In this document: piece after piece, positions 1-9,184 of the stretch
Numbering within the stretch: position 1 is the stretch's first letter
Layout of the letters: each line of letters opens with the position of its first letter
DNA from: Clostridia bacterium
GTDB taxonomy: Bacteria; Bacillota; Clostridia; Oscillospirales; CAG-272
Assembly: GCA_017556745.1 (NCBI GenBank)
Contig: JAFYMF010000004.1
Span: 1-64,000 of the forward strand
Reading direction: 5' to 3'
DNA: 64,000 nucleotides
Position numbers and translations under genes: made by a program
The notes under the pieces: model-generated
Databases searched by the model: none
What the model saw: only the letters and a program-made list of their open reading frames with translations
Told to the model about the DNA's origin: nothing

Positions 1-925
1 CAAACTCATCGGTCTCGGCAAAAATATTATAGAAATAAAATTTATCAAGGACATTGATGCCGTAATACGGTTTTGAGTTAAGAGTTACATTCAGCTTTTC
101 GAGATCAAGCTCCTTTACAGAGTGCTTTTCAAAGCTATAGGAAGCCCCCAGATATCCTGCGGTACAGAGGGTACCAATATCCCAATTAAGGCCGCGTTCC
201 TTTATTGCAAGTGCTTGCTCCTCGAATTCATTTATAGCAAGAATATCGAAATTAGTGGCTTTATCGTTTAAACCTGTACGCAAAAAGGGATCTTCTGCTG
301 ATACGTTGGGATAACGGGAGAGGAACAGTCTTTCACCGTTAATGAAGAAATCATATCCTGTACCGGAAATTCCGTATTTGGTAAGGTCTATCTTGAGAAC
401 CTTGTCCTTTGCCGCTTCATCGTTTATACGTGCCTTCTCTTCATCACTGAGAGGAGAAAAATCCGATGCGGGGATGCTGGTTCCGCCGGTAAGAACCGCG
501 CCGTTCTTTTCTGCGGACATATATCTGATGGGGGACTCCGCAGTACCGGAATCCTCTTCGGTAAAGCTTATTGTCTCGGTGACATTATATTCACCGGATG
601 CAAGAAGAACGGTGATTCCACCCTCGGGGAGACCGTCACCGGCTTTTATCTCACGGATCTTTGCCTGTGCCTCAGGAATATTCTTAAAGGGATTATCTTT
701 TGTGCCGTCGCCGCCGTCTTTGGCTGCTCCGTCAACGTATATAACTGTACCCTCTACCTCAGGCCACTTGTCATCTGTGGGAGGAGTAGTGGTATCAGCG
801 GCAGTTGTGTCTGCGGTAGTGGTGTCTTCAGGTGTAGTGTCTGTGTCACCCGAGCATCCTGTAAATGCAAAAATACAGAACAAACATGCCAAAAACAGCG
901 ATAGCATTCGTTTGGATATTTTCAT
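1..925 (-). CDS. Beta-helix surface lipoprotein, N-terminal part (runs off window)
   Basis: The reading frame opens with ATG at 925 and is still open at the left edge, so only about 308 N-terminal residues are seen. Residues 1-20 form a lipoprotein signal peptide ending in the lipobox FTGC, followed by a Thr/Asp/Pro-rich linker of about 30 residues. The mature part begins with a YVDGAAKDGGDGTKDNPF motif and continues with segments (SGTAESPIRYMSAEKNGA) that closely match the start of the protein at 6785-8839. Such openings are typical of right-handed parallel beta-helix proteins of polysaccharide lyase or hydrolase type. It is therefore probably a membrane-anchored carbohydrate-active or binding protein. 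The substrate cannot be told. It is divergent from the AraC regulator at 1116. Confidence 0.8.
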   Translation of the reverse strand, partial: MKISKRMLSLFLACLFCIFAFTGCSGDTDTTPEDTTTADTTAADTTTPPTDDKWPEVEGTVIYVDGAAKDGGDGTKDNPFKNIPEAQAKIREIKAGDGLPEGGITVLLASGEYNVTETISFTEEDSGTAESPIRYMSAEKNGAVLTGGTSIPASDFSPLSDEEKARINDEAAKDKVLKIDLTKYGISGTGYDFFINGERLFLSRYPNVSAEDPFLRTGLNDKATNFDILAINEFEEQALAIKERGLNWDIGTLCTAGYLGASYSFEKHSVKELDLEKLNVTLNSKPYYGINVLDKFYFYNIFAETDEF

Positions 926-1039
926 GACTTATCTTTCCTTTCTCGAAAATATTTATACTACCTTGTCAGTTTAACATATCGGTTACTTAATATCAATGTA
1001 CTATATCACATTATTTATGGACAAAATATGGTTTTTATA

Positions 1040-1068
1040 TTGAAAAAATATACTTTTTTATGTACAAT
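1040..1068 (+). promoter_or_regulatory. Sigma-A-type promoter for the AraC gene
   Basis: TTGAAA at 1040-1045 and TACAAT at 1063-1068 are separated by 17 bp, upstream of the start at 1116. This is a consensus match only. Confidence 0.5.
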
Positions 1069-1115
1069 ATACTTATACATCATCAATTTGCTGTACTTTG
1101 ACCGGGAGAAATAAT

Positions 1116-1976
1116 ATGTATGTAAATTCCGCTTATTTAGGAAAGAAACATGAGGATATCGTCAGTAACAGTGAGCCTCTTGTCGTTACAGCCGTAGGAT
1201 ATTACAAAATACATACAAGCCGGGTAATTGAAACAATAAGACCACACGGGAGAGGAGATTATCAATTACTGTATATAGCGTCAGGGTGTGCACATTTTTA
1301 TTTTGACGGTAAAGAGAGAATTGTACAGAAGGGGAATATGGTGTTGTACAGACCCCACGAGCCTCAGTTTTACAATTATTATTCTGCTGACAAGCCTGAG
1401 GCATATTGGGTGCATTTTACAGGATCAGAGGTATCTCATATATTGGACGATTTTGGATTGCCCAAGGATGAGAAGGTTTTCTTTACCGGTGTTTCTTCAG
1501 ATTATGAATCGCATTTCAGAAAAATGATAAGAGAGCTTCAGACAAAGCGTGCCAATTATGAGGAGTTCCTCAGGCTTGACCTTAGGCATATTTTTCTCAC
1601 GGTAAACAGATACATTAAAGAGAGTAACGGTGTGGGAACAGAGATACTCAGCGAGGTGGAGCGGGCTATTCGTTATTTTAATGATAACTATAATCAACGG
1701 ATCGTTATTGAGGAATATGCAAAAGAACGGGCAATGACAGTAAACTGGTTTATAGAGAAATTCAGGGCAATAACCAAGCTTACCCCTGTGCAGTATATAT
1801 TATCACTTAGAATAACCAATGCGAAGAATCTGATGGATAACACAGATTACAATATAACACAGGTAGCGGAGGCGGTGGGATATAATGACTCAATGTATTT
1901 CAGCCGTGTTTTCAAGAAGCATACCGGTATGAGCCCGACGGAATATAAAAAGCGTAACCTGAAAGATAATTTGTGA
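1116..1976 (+). CDS. AraC-family transcriptional regulator
   Basis: A 286-residue regulator with an N-terminal cupin-like sensing domain (about 20-150; it includes GDYQLLYIASG and a following KGNMVLYRPHEPQ strand, typical of AraC ligand domains) and two C-terminal helix-turn-helix motifs (about 185-280). The last segment, VAEAVGYNDSMYFSRVFKKHTGMSPTEYKKR (about 247-277), is a clear AraC signature. The ATG at 1116 is preferred over an upstream in-frame TTG at 1098 because a GGGAG site lies 8 bp before it. It is convergent with rhaA and divergent from the beta-helix lipoprotein, so control of sugar or glycan use is plausible. The effector is not known. Confidence 0.85.
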   Translation: MYVNSAYLGKKHEDIVSNSEPLVVTAVGYYKIHTSRVIETIRPHGRGDYQLLYIASGCAHFYFDGKERIVQKGNMVLYRPHEPQFYNYYSADKPEAYWVHFTGSEVSHILDDFGLPKDEKVFFTGVSSDYESHFRKMIRELQTKRANYEEFLRLDLRHIFLTVNRYIKESNGVGTEILSEVERAIRYFNDNYNQRIVIEEYAKERAMTVNWFIEKFRAITKLTPVQYILSLRITNAKNLMDNTDYNITQVAEAVGYNDSMYFSRVFKKHTGMSPTEYKKRNLKDNL

Positions 1977-1993
1977 TCGCTGATATTCGGCTA

Positions 1994-2037
1994 AAAAAAT
2001 GCATCGGTGCAATTTTTTGCACCGATGCATTTTTTAT
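1994..2037. terminator. Bidirectional terminator between the AraC gene and rhaA
   Basis: A perfect inverted repeat (AATGCATCGGTGCAA with its complement, loop of about 5 T) is flanked by A-run and T-run on the two sides. It lies between convergent genes. Confidence 0.9.
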
Positions 2038-2050
2038 GTATTGCTTATAA

Positions 2051-3298
2051 TTACTGTCTGGTTGCAAGAACGGTCTTCTCGTATTCCTCGATGTCAGCAT
2101 ACCAGCTTTCATCTGCGGGAACACCGTGGCGGTTGCAGTACTCTTCCCAAATGTCAGCGAAGGGCATAGTCTTGCACTCCTCAAGAAGCATAAGGTTCTT
2201 TGTGAAGTTACCGCTGTCCTGAAGTGCCTTAAGGGTCTCGTGAGGCTGAAGAAGAGCCCAGAGGAGAGCCTTTGCGGTGTTTCTGGTACCGATTACCCAA
2301 GCGGCAACACGGTTGATAGCCGCATCAAAGAAGTCAAGTCCGATAAGAACCTTGTCAAGAGCATCGCCGCGAACGATCTCCTTCATGATCTCTTTGAGCT
2401 CATCGTCAAAAATAACTACGTGGTCACTATCCCAGCGAACACCGCGGGTGATGTGAAGAGGAATCTTGTCGAAGAAGGGAAGAAGAGCAGGAATCTTATC
2501 ACTGACAAACTCAGTGGGATGGTAATGACCGTTGTCAAGAAGAGGATATACATCGGGGTGAGAAGCTGCGTAGCTTATGTAGAACTCACTGCTTCCTACG
2601 GTGTAGCTCTCAACACCGATAGCAAATACCTTGCTCTCGATACAGTCGATAACGTTGGGGAGCTTCTCCTCGAAGATCTTGTCAAGGCTGTCCTTGAGGA
2701 GCATTCTGGGACCGAGACGGTCTGCAGGGATATCCTTGAGTCCGTCGGGTATCCAAATATCGTTGAGAACCTTATCGCCGAGTGCCTCACCGATCTTCTG
2801 AGCAATGCGGCGGCAAGCGATACAGTGGTCGATCCAGAACTTTCTTACCTTCTCATCGGGAGAAGAAAGGCTGAGACCGTTCTTCATCATAGGATGGCTG
2901 AATACGGTGGGGTTGAAGTCGATACCGAAGCCGTGCTCGCGGGCAAACTCTACCCAGGGAATAAAGTGCTTGTACTCGATCTTATCTCTGTCTACCCAGC
3001 CACCCTCTTCAAAAATGGCGTAGCAAGCATGAAGGTTGATTCTCTTCTTGCCGGGGATCATGGATGCGGCCTTAAGGAAGTCTGCAGTCAGCTCCTCAAA
3101 TGTGCGTGCACGACCCATGTAGTTACCGGTAGCGAGAATACCGTTTCCGGTACCTCCGTCGGGGTTGTCAAAGCCGGTGAGGTCATCACCCTGCCAGCAG
3201 TGGATGGAGATAGCTTTATTTGATGCGATCTCCATTGCCTTCTCAACGTCGATGCCGAGACGAGAATATTTTTCTTTTGCGCTTTCAAATCTTGTCAT
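2051..3298 (-). CDS. rhaA: L-rhamnose isomerase
   Basis: A 415-residue protein matching the L-rhamnose isomerase family over its whole length, which is the usual family size. It converts L-rhamnose to L-rhamnulose in the cytoplasm with a divalent metal. Recognisable segments are SIHCWQGDDLTGFDNPDGG (about 31-49), the metal-site region LDNGHYHPTE (about 258-267), and HITRGVRWDSDHVV (about 281-294). It follows rarA by 26 bp, and no rhaB or rhaD kinase or aldolase gene is next to it, so the rest of the rhamnose pathway must lie elsewhere. The convergent AraC gene is a candidate regulator. The frame that is open on the opposite strand is a shadow. Confidence 0.95.
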   Translation of the reverse strand: MTRFESAKEKYSRLGIDVEKAMEIASNKAISIHCWQGDDLTGFDNPDGGTGNGILATGNYMGRARTFEELTADFLKAASMIPGKKRINLHACYAIFEEGGWVDRDKIEYKHFIPWVEFAREHGFGIDFNPTVFSHPMMKNGLSLSSPDEKVRKFWIDHCIACRRIAQKIGEALGDKVLNDIWIPDGLKDIPADRLGPRMLLKDSLDKIFEEKLPNVIDCIESKVFAIGVESYTVGSSEFYISYAASHPDVYPLLDNGHYHPTEFVSDKIPALLPFFDKIPLHITRGVRWDSDHVVIFDDELKEIMKEIVRGDALDKVLIGLDFFDAAINRVAAWVIGTRNTAKALLWALLQPHETLKALQDSGNFTKNLMLLEECKTMPFADIWEEYCNRHGVPADESWYADIEEYEKTVLATRQ

Positions 3299-3324
3299 CT
3301 TTTTGTTCTCCAGTATATATTAAT

Positions 3325-4569
3325 TTATTTTTTGCCGTTGTTTTTTATCTTTTCCCAGTATTCCTTTGCGGCGGTTTCCGTCTTGTTGTCACCGGGAATA
3401 TAGTACCTGCGCCCTACGAGATCATTTGGCAGATACTGCTGTGGGGTATAGTGACACGGGAAATCGTGGGGATAAACGTACCCCTCGAACTTAGGAGCTC
3501 TCAGGTGCTTTGGAACTTCTGTTCCTTTGCCGTTTGCGATATCTGCCTCTGCGGCGTGAAGTGCTAAGTAAGCAGAGTTTGATTTTGGGGCGGTGGCAAG
3601 CATTATAACTGCGTTTGCAAGTGGAATCTTTGCCTCGGGAAGTCCCAATTCCCTCGCTGAGGAGACACAGGCGTGGACGATAGAAGCCGCCATAGGGTAT
3701 GCGGCACCGATGTCTTCACTGGCTATAACCTGAAGTCTGCGGCAGACAGAGATAAGATCTCCACCCTCAAGGAGCTTTGCGGCGTAGAAGATAGCTGCAT
3801 CCGGGTCAGAGCCTCGGATGGATTTCTGAAGTCCCGACAGAAGATCGTAGTGAACTGTGTCAGACTTATCGAATGCACCGAGAGCGACATCGCCGCATAC
3901 AAGCGCTTCTACCGTCTCATCGTTTATCTCGCCGTCGGAGGTTGCCGCGGCATTTTCAAGAATTCCGATAGAGCGGCGTACGTCTCCTGCGCCGTAACCG
4001 GCTATCTTAAGAAGTATTCTTTCATTTGCCGTTATATTTCTTCCGCTTCTCTCGTTGTCTATGTCAAGAGCACGCTTTAGAGTGGGAATCATTTCTGCAG
4101 GGGTAACGGGCTTGAACTCAAACACTGAGCAGCGGGAAAGAATAGCGGGATACACATAAAAGTAGGGATTTTCTGTGGTGGAGGCAATGAGGGTAACTCT
4201 GCCGTCCTCTATATATTCAAGCAGGGATTGCTGTTGCTTTTTATTAAAATACTGAATCTCGTCAAGGTAAAGCAGAACTCCGTTTGCCCCGAAAAGATTT
4301 TCACTCTCACTGCAGGCGGCTTTAACGTCTGAGAGAGAAGCGGTGGTAGCATTAAGGTGACAGAGACGTTTATCTGATTTTGCCGCTATGATCCGTGCTA
4401 CCGTGGTCTTACCAATACCGGGAGGACCGTAGAATATCATGTTTGACAACCTGCCTGAGTCAAGCATTCTGCGAAGAATGCCCTTTTCACCGCAGATGTG
4501 GCTTTGTCCCGATACTTCGCTTAGTTCTTTTGGACGGACAAGATCAGCCAGGGGGTGTGTGTTCATCAT
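3325..4569 (-). CDS. rarA: Replication-associated recombination protein A (AAA+ ATPase)
   Basis: A 414-residue clamp-loader-like ATPase of the RarA/MgsA/WRNIP1 family, which acts at stalled replication forks. It shows the N-terminal HPLADLVRPKELSEVSGQ motif, Walker A GPPGIGKTT (about 45-53), a Walker B/DEIQ motif (LYLDEIQYF, where most family members have DEIHRF), the sensor-1 STTENPYF and the C-terminal tetramerisation domain ending in the YVYPHDFPCHYTPQQYLP motif. An AAGGAGG site precedes the start. It sits 29 bp after recG, forming a DNA-repair pair, with rhaA next in line. Confidence 0.95.
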   Translation of the reverse strand: MMNTHPLADLVRPKELSEVSGQSHICGEKGILRRMLDSGRLSNMIFYGPPGIGKTTVARIIAAKSDKRLCHLNATTASLSDVKAACSESENLFGANGVLLYLDEIQYFNKKQQQSLLEYIEDGRVTLIASTTENPYFYVYPAILSRCSVFEFKPVTPAEMIPTLKRALDIDNERSGRNITANERILLKIAGYGAGDVRRSIGILENAAATSDGEINDETVEALVCGDVALGAFDKSDTVHYDLLSGLQKSIRGSDPDAAIFYAAKLLEGGDLISVCRRLQVIASEDIGAAYPMAASIVHACVSSARELGLPEAKIPLANAVIMLATAPKSNSAYLALHAAEADIANGKGTEVPKHLRAPKFEGYVYPHDFPCHYTPQQYLPNDLVGRRYYIPGDNKTETAAKEYWEKIKNNGKK

Positions 4570-4598
4570 AATCTACCTCCTTCCGTTTAAATGTGTTA

Positions 4599-6689
4599 TC
4601 AGTTTACAGTACCGTGTGCGCTATCTGCCAGTTGCTTAATTTTACCCGAGAGGGGAATGTTTTCCTCAAGGGATAGCTCGGGATCTCTCTCAAGCAGCTT
4701 GTCTGCGGCACTCAGGATATCCTTAAGCTCGCCCTCATCGGCAATGGATGAAGCAAAACGGAATTTCAGTCCCCCGCTCTGACGGGCACTGTACTGTGTT
4801 GCAAAGAAGTCACCGGGGCCTCTGAGCTCCAGATCCTTCTCGGCGATTTTATATCCGTCGTAGGTTGTTCTCATTGTATCAAGGCGGGCGCGACTATTGC
4901 CGCCTTCTTTTGATGATACGAGAACACAATATGATTTAGCCGAACCGCGGCCTACACGTCCTCTCAGCTGATGAAGCTGGGACAGACCGAAGCGCTCGGC
5001 ATTTTCTATTATCATAAGTGTGGCATTGGGGACGTTTACACCCACCTCAATAACCGTCGTTGACACAAGAACGTGTGTTTTGCCTGAAATAAATGAAGAC
5101 ATTACGGCATCCTTTTCCACTGACGGAAGTCTGCCGTGCATACAACCAACCCTCAGCTGTGGCAGCCTTTTACCGAGAGCTTCGGAGTATTCGGTAGCGG
5201 CGGAGAGATGGTCTCCGGTATCCTCATCATCTTCGTCCGAATTATCTTCAACCGCAGGACACACTATATAACACTGGTGACCCTCGGACATCTGCTTTGA
5301 AATAAAGGCATCGAGACGGGCACGGTAGCTCTCGTCAACCACAAAGGTATCGACTCGCTGTCTTCCCGGAGGAAGCTCGTCAAGAACGGAGAGATCAAGA
5401 TCTCCGTACATAGCAAGGGCAAGTGTTCGCGGGATGGGGGTTGCACTCATTACCAGAATGTGAGCGTCATCCGCTTTCTCGGACAGTGCCGCTCTTTGCA
5501 TAACACCGAAACGGTGCTGTTCATCTGTTATAAAAAGTCCGGGACGCTTGAAAACCACGCCGTCACCGATAAGGGCATGTGTGCCGACTATCAAATGTAT
5601 CTCGCCGGCCTCGAGTGCGGAGAGAATTTTCCTTCTCTCACTCCTGGAAGTAGAACCGGTTAGAAGTGCAGTGCGGTAACCAAGCTTATCAAATAATTCC
5701 GACAGCTCTGTCATGTGCTGAGTGGCAAGAATTTCTGTCGGTGCCATAAGGGCAGCCTGGTAACCGTTGTTTAGGGCAATAAATGCCGCGCCGGCAGCTA
5801 CAGCGGTCTTTCCGCTGCCAACGTCCCCCGATACTATACGGCTCATGGGCTGTGTCATTACCCCATCACCCTCTGTCATATCATGTGCTATGTCACCGAG
5901 TGCGCGGCTCTGTGCACCGGTAAGGGAAAAGGGAAGAACTGACAGAAAACGGGACATGTCTCCCGAGATCATGCGTGGTGCGGATGCACGAACCATTCCT
6001 TTACGTGCAAGCCGCATAGCAAGGCCGAAGGTAAACATCTCATCGAACCTTAGACGCTTGATGGCCTTTTCAAGAGACTGACTGTCGGAGGGACGGTGTA
6101 TCTCACGTACTGAAAACTGCAGGGTGGGAAGACCGTTATCGCGACGGATATCCTCGGGCAGATATTCGGTAACGTCGGGAAGATGGGAGCTAAGGGCGGC
6201 GGTAACCGCATCACTCACTATTCGTCCGGTAAGTCCCTCGCAAAGGGGGTAGACCGGAACGATATTTTGCAGATCCTTGCCCGGGACAATGGCCTCGGGC
6301 TTAGGATTATTCATTTTGTATATATCTTTTGTCTTTATGACACGACCGAAAAAGCGGATCTTGGCACCGTGGCGTATCTGATTTTTGTAATAGGGCTGAT
6401 TAAAATAGGTTATCTCACAGATTCCGGTGTTGTCCGATGCGCGAAACTTCAGAATGCTCATATTTCCGCGTATACGGCGAAGCTGAGGCTCGGTTATAAC
6501 CGTGAGAATGTAACTGCAATCCCGCTCAGGGTCACCGTCACACAGTGCTTTTGTATTACCGCGATCCTGATAACTTCTTGGATAGTGTGAGAGAAGATCG
6601 CCTACTGTATATATGCCAAGCCGAGCGAAGGCACGCGCCCGAACCTCGCCGATTCCGGAGAGAGAGGTAATAGGGCTGTCAATACCCAT
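4599..6689 (-). CDS. recG: ATP-dependent DNA helicase RecG
   Basis: A 696-residue superfamily 2 helicase of usual RecG length, which remodels stalled forks and Holliday junctions. The N-terminus starts with a helix-hairpin-helix-like segment (LSGIGEVRARAFARLGI), followed by the OB-fold wedge domain. The helicase motifs include Walker A GDVGSGKT (about 288-295), the DEQHRFGV box (about 391-398), SATPIPRT, and the C-terminal QLRGRVGRG motif VI. The start is set by an AAAGGGGGT site 7 bp before the ATG. It is the first gene of a recG-rarA-rhaA leftward run. Confidence 0.97.
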   Translation of the reverse strand: MGIDSPITSLSGIGEVRARAFARLGIYTVGDLLSHYPRSYQDRGNTKALCDGDPERDCSYILTVITEPQLRRIRGNMSILKFRASDNTGICEITYFNQPYYKNQIRHGAKIRFFGRVIKTKDIYKMNNPKPEAIVPGKDLQNIVPVYPLCEGLTGRIVSDAVTAALSSHLPDVTEYLPEDIRRDNGLPTLQFSVREIHRPSDSQSLEKAIKRLRFDEMFTFGLAMRLARKGMVRASAPRMISGDMSRFLSVLPFSLTGAQSRALGDIAHDMTEGDGVMTQPMSRIVSGDVGSGKTAVAAGAAFIALNNGYQAALMAPTEILATQHMTELSELFDKLGYRTALLTGSTSRSERRKILSALEAGEIHLIVGTHALIGDGVVFKRPGLFITDEQHRFGVMQRAALSEKADDAHILVMSATPIPRTLALAMYGDLDLSVLDELPPGRQRVDTFVVDESYRARLDAFISKQMSEGHQCYIVCPAVEDNSDEDDEDTGDHLSAATEYSEALGKRLPQLRVGCMHGRLPSVEKDAVMSSFISGKTHVLVSTTVIEVGVNVPNATLMIIENAERFGLSQLHQLRGRVGRGSAKSYCVLVSSKEGGNSRARLDTMRTTYDGYKIAEKDLELRGPGDFFATQYSARQSGGLKFRFASSIADEGELKDILSAADKLLERDPELSLEENIPLSGKIKQLADSAHGTVN

Positions 6690-6726
6690 TTGCGGGACCC
6701 CCTTTCGGATAGATATACATGATAAC

Positions 6727-6756
6727 AGTATATCATAAAAACACTTGCTCAGTCAA
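6727..6756 (-). promoter_or_regulatory. Promoter for the recG-rarA run
   Basis: On the minus strand, TTGACT (6751-6756) and TATACT (6727-6732) are 18 bp apart, about 38 bp before the recG start. Confidence 0.6.
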
Positions 6757-6784
6757 TCGATTTTGTAAAGTCGGGCGGGGTTTT

Positions 6785-8839
6785 CTATCTCTTTTTTCTT
6801 ATACCTATCTTGTCAAATGGTATAATATCAAATTCAGGTATAAGACGTCTTGCCACGGAGTTCTCTCTCAAGGTACGGTCACCACCGTCAAAATCGTAAA
6901 AGTCGGAGACGTCACCGCCTTCATTCTCTATTATGTAGTTGTGGTGCATCTCGGAAAAGTCGGAGATCGCTTCAAAGCAGAATTTACCGACAGAGTATTT
7001 TTCCGACCGGCCGCATTTATAGGCAATATTGTTTTTGACAATATTACACGCGGGAACTACAAATAGGTCGAGATCGTTTTCATCACCCTCGGTATAGTCG
7101 AACTTCATTTTCTTGAACACAGGGAACTTTTCTCTCCATTCGTCATTTAACAGGGAGAGAATATCTTCGGACATTGTTTTGAGATGCTTTTTCGGGAACC
7201 AGCCATCGTAGAAGGCGGCATCTCTCATTCTGTCATCGGGATCGATTGAGTAGATACCGGGGTTTATTATTATATTGTTTACGGCAATATTATCACGGCC
7301 GCCGCCGAGATAAATACCTCGTCCGGTAACGTTTTCGACTATGTTTCCGTATACAGTCTGACCGGACAGACCGTCGTCAAGGTAAATACCCTGAGCGCAG
7401 AAAAAGTCGTCTTCAACATCATGACATCCTATATCACGTATATAGTTATACCGTATTACAGTTCCGTAGTAAAACATTGTGCGGCCACTGTATATAGCTC
7501 CGCAATCGGAGGTCTCGTAGCACAGATCATAAAACTTGTTGTACTCTATAATGTTAAGAGGACCGTGGAAGATTATACCCGAATGGGTTGAGTGATATAT
7601 TTCGTTGTGCGTGACAGTGCAACCACAGGTGTACATCTCTACAGCGGGACAGTAACAGGTCTTAATACGTGCAAAGTTGTGTATGCGGTTATCGCATATA
7701 AGTATATTTGATGGAGTAAGGGTTTGTCTGTCACCGCCGACAGCAATGATTCCGCAGCCGCCGGTCTCTTCGATCTCTGAATCAGACACAGTTATGCCAC
7801 TTCCTCTTATCTCCATTCCGCAGTTACCTGCACCGAAAACGTGCATATCCGAAAATGTCAGACAGTTACCCTCTGCCTTTATCAGTGTATTTCTGCCGTA
7901 ACATACCGAGAAACCGATAAATGAAATATTGTTTGCGTTTTTTATGTCTATGAGGGGGTCAATGTTCAGTGACAATTCAAAGGATGATGACATCAATTCG
8001 GGAGATGTATACAGATAAAGGATACCTTTTTCTCTGTCTATATAATGATCCCCGGGGAGGGACAGCTCCTCGAAGATATTATAAAAACAATAACGCATTC
8101 CTTTACCAAGACCGTTTTCCTTAATGTCCGTAAAGTTGACCTCGTTTTTCTCGCGATCAACAGAAAAGAGGGAGGTGCTGTCACTCCAGTGGTACTTATA
8201 GTATCCAAAGCTGTAGGGACTGGGATTGCGCTTCCAACGGATGGTTCTTTCTACCAGAGCCTCAGAGCAGGGACAGCTGTTTGATATCTTGCCGTCAGGG
8301 TTTTGATTTGTCTCATTTATGAGAAACCAGCCCTCTTTAGGATGTCTGCTCTGAGGTAGTCTCGTTACACCGGAGTAGAGCTCGGCCGAAGGCTTGTCAA
8401 GCGGCACTCTTGCAGGAACGTCACTGCCGTATTCATTTTCTGTAAGTCCCAGTGATGCAAGGGAGAGCTTCATCACCTTTTCTTTAGCGTTTGAGTCTAT
8501 GATCTCATTGGCTTCACTGTCGTCTATGGGTGAGAAAAGATCTACGGGGATAGTGATACTACCTTTTATTATCGCCTTGTTTTTCTCTTCCGAAATATAT
8601 CTTATGGGTGTATCTGCCGTACCGGAGTCGATGCTCTCAAGCAGGAGAGGGGAATATTCTCCCGGAGCTACCATAACGTCAACGGCTAAATTATAGCCGT
8701 CAGATCTCAAGCTTCTTATTTTATCTCTTGCTTCTGTAAGTGAACATAGAGGGGAGTCGGATGTACCGTCACCGCCTGCCTTGGCAGAGGCATCAACGTA
8801 TATTATAATCTTGTCTTGGGTTGAAAATTCTTTTCTCAT
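6785..8839 (-). CDS. Right-handed parallel beta-helix protein, cytoplasmic form
   Basis: A 684-residue protein without signal peptide or membrane segment. The start at 8839 is chosen because AAAGGTG lies just upstream; an in-frame GTG at 8860 has no ribosome site. It opens with IIYVDASAKAGGDGTSDSPL and LTEARDKIRSL, as seen in pectate-lyase-like beta-helix enzymes. It then carries irregular beta-helix coils (about 290-560) rich in short N/G/I turns, such as YNYIRDIGCHDVEDDFFCAQ and NIAVNNIIINPG. It is a paralogue of the truncated lipoprotein at 1-925 but lacks the export signal, so it would act on imported oligosaccharides. The glycoside family cannot be assigned from motifs alone. Confidence 0.75.
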   Translation of the reverse strand: MRKEFSTQDKIIIYVDASAKAGGDGTSDSPLCSLTEARDKIRSLRSDGYNLAVDVMVAPGEYSPLLLESIDSGTADTPIRYISEEKNKAIIKGSITIPVDLFSPIDDSEANEIIDSNAKEKVMKLSLASLGLTENEYGSDVPARVPLDKPSAELYSGVTRLPQSRHPKEGWFLINETNQNPDGKISNSCPCSEALVERTIRWKRNPSPYSFGYYKYHWSDSTSLFSVDREKNEVNFTDIKENGLGKGMRYCFYNIFEELSLPGDHYIDREKGILYLYTSPELMSSSFELSLNIDPLIDIKNANNISFIGFSVCYGRNTLIKAEGNCLTFSDMHVFGAGNCGMEIRGSGITVSDSEIEETGGCGIIAVGGDRQTLTPSNILICDNRIHNFARIKTCYCPAVEMYTCGCTVTHNEIYHSTHSGIIFHGPLNIIEYNKFYDLCYETSDCGAIYSGRTMFYYGTVIRYNYIRDIGCHDVEDDFFCAQGIYLDDGLSGQTVYGNIVENVTGRGIYLGGGRDNIAVNNIIINPGIYSIDPDDRMRDAAFYDGWFPKKHLKTMSEDILSLLNDEWREKFPVFKKMKFDYTEGDENDLDLFVVPACNIVKNNIAYKCGRSEKYSVGKFCFEAISDFSEMHHNYIIENEGGDVSDFYDFDGGDRTLRENSVARRLIPEFDIIPFDKIGIRKKR

Positions 8840-8900
8840 GTTTTCACCTTTTTTTATCACAGCTTTTTAGTACGGTGTAATGGAAGACTGGTTTACGGAC

Positions 8901-8929
8901 AGTATAACAAAAAAGTGTGTTCCAGTCAA
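8901..8929 (-). promoter_or_regulatory. Promoter for the beta-helix gene
   Basis: On the minus strand, TTGACT (8924-8929) and TATACT (8901-8906) are separated by 17 bp, about 60 bp before the start at 8839. Confidence 0.6.
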
Positions 8930-9052
8930 TCAGTTTTGATAAAAGATGAGTGGTCTGTAATAAAGCAAAGGGGTGGAACATATATAGCTTTTTAGGTAAA
9001 AAATTATCGTGACAAGATAATATTTTAAGATAGAATTATGTCAGAATACTTC

Positions 9053-9099
9053 GGGGCGTTAGCACAGCCGGGAGCGCACAACACCGGTAGTGTTGGGGC
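9053..9099 (+). pseudogene. tRNA-like fragment (5' half only)
   Basis: The stretch reads like the 5' two-thirds of a tRNA gene: GGGGCGT acceptor arm, a D arm TTAGCACAGCCGGGAGCGCA, then a 5-bp anticodon stem CAACA/TGTTG closing a 7-base loop CCGGTAG. No T arm (GTTCGAATCC) and no complementary 3' acceptor strand follow; the sequence runs into terminator hairpins. Loop position 33 is C rather than U. It is best read as a decayed remnant, perhaps of an Ala- or Thr-type tRNA, and not as a working gene. The rest of the 8840-9184 gap holds only the promoter and terminators listed. Confidence 0.35.
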
Positions 9100-9106
9100 A
9101 TAAAAC

Positions 9107-9168
9107 AAGAAAACCACCTAATGGTGGTTTTCAACAGAAGGGTGAATTTTCTAATTCACCCTTCTCTG
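9107..9168 (-). terminator. Tandem hairpins downstream of the 747-residue lipoprotein gene
   Basis: Two perfect inverted repeats lie after the leftward gene ending at 9185: AGAAGGGTGAATT with its complement (9136-9166), then GAAAACCACC/GGTGGTTTTC (9109-9132), which is followed on the minus strand by a T-rich stretch. Confidence 0.7.
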
Positions 9169-9184
9169 ATATAATATATTGCTT

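Noticed and set aside
2126..3223. Long open frame on the + strand opposite rhaA
   Set aside because: It is the antisense shadow of a full-length, motif-bearing rhamnose isomerase and has no ribosome site or known motif.
9053..9125. Functional tRNA gene
   Set aside because: T arm and 3' acceptor strand are absent and position 33 is not U.
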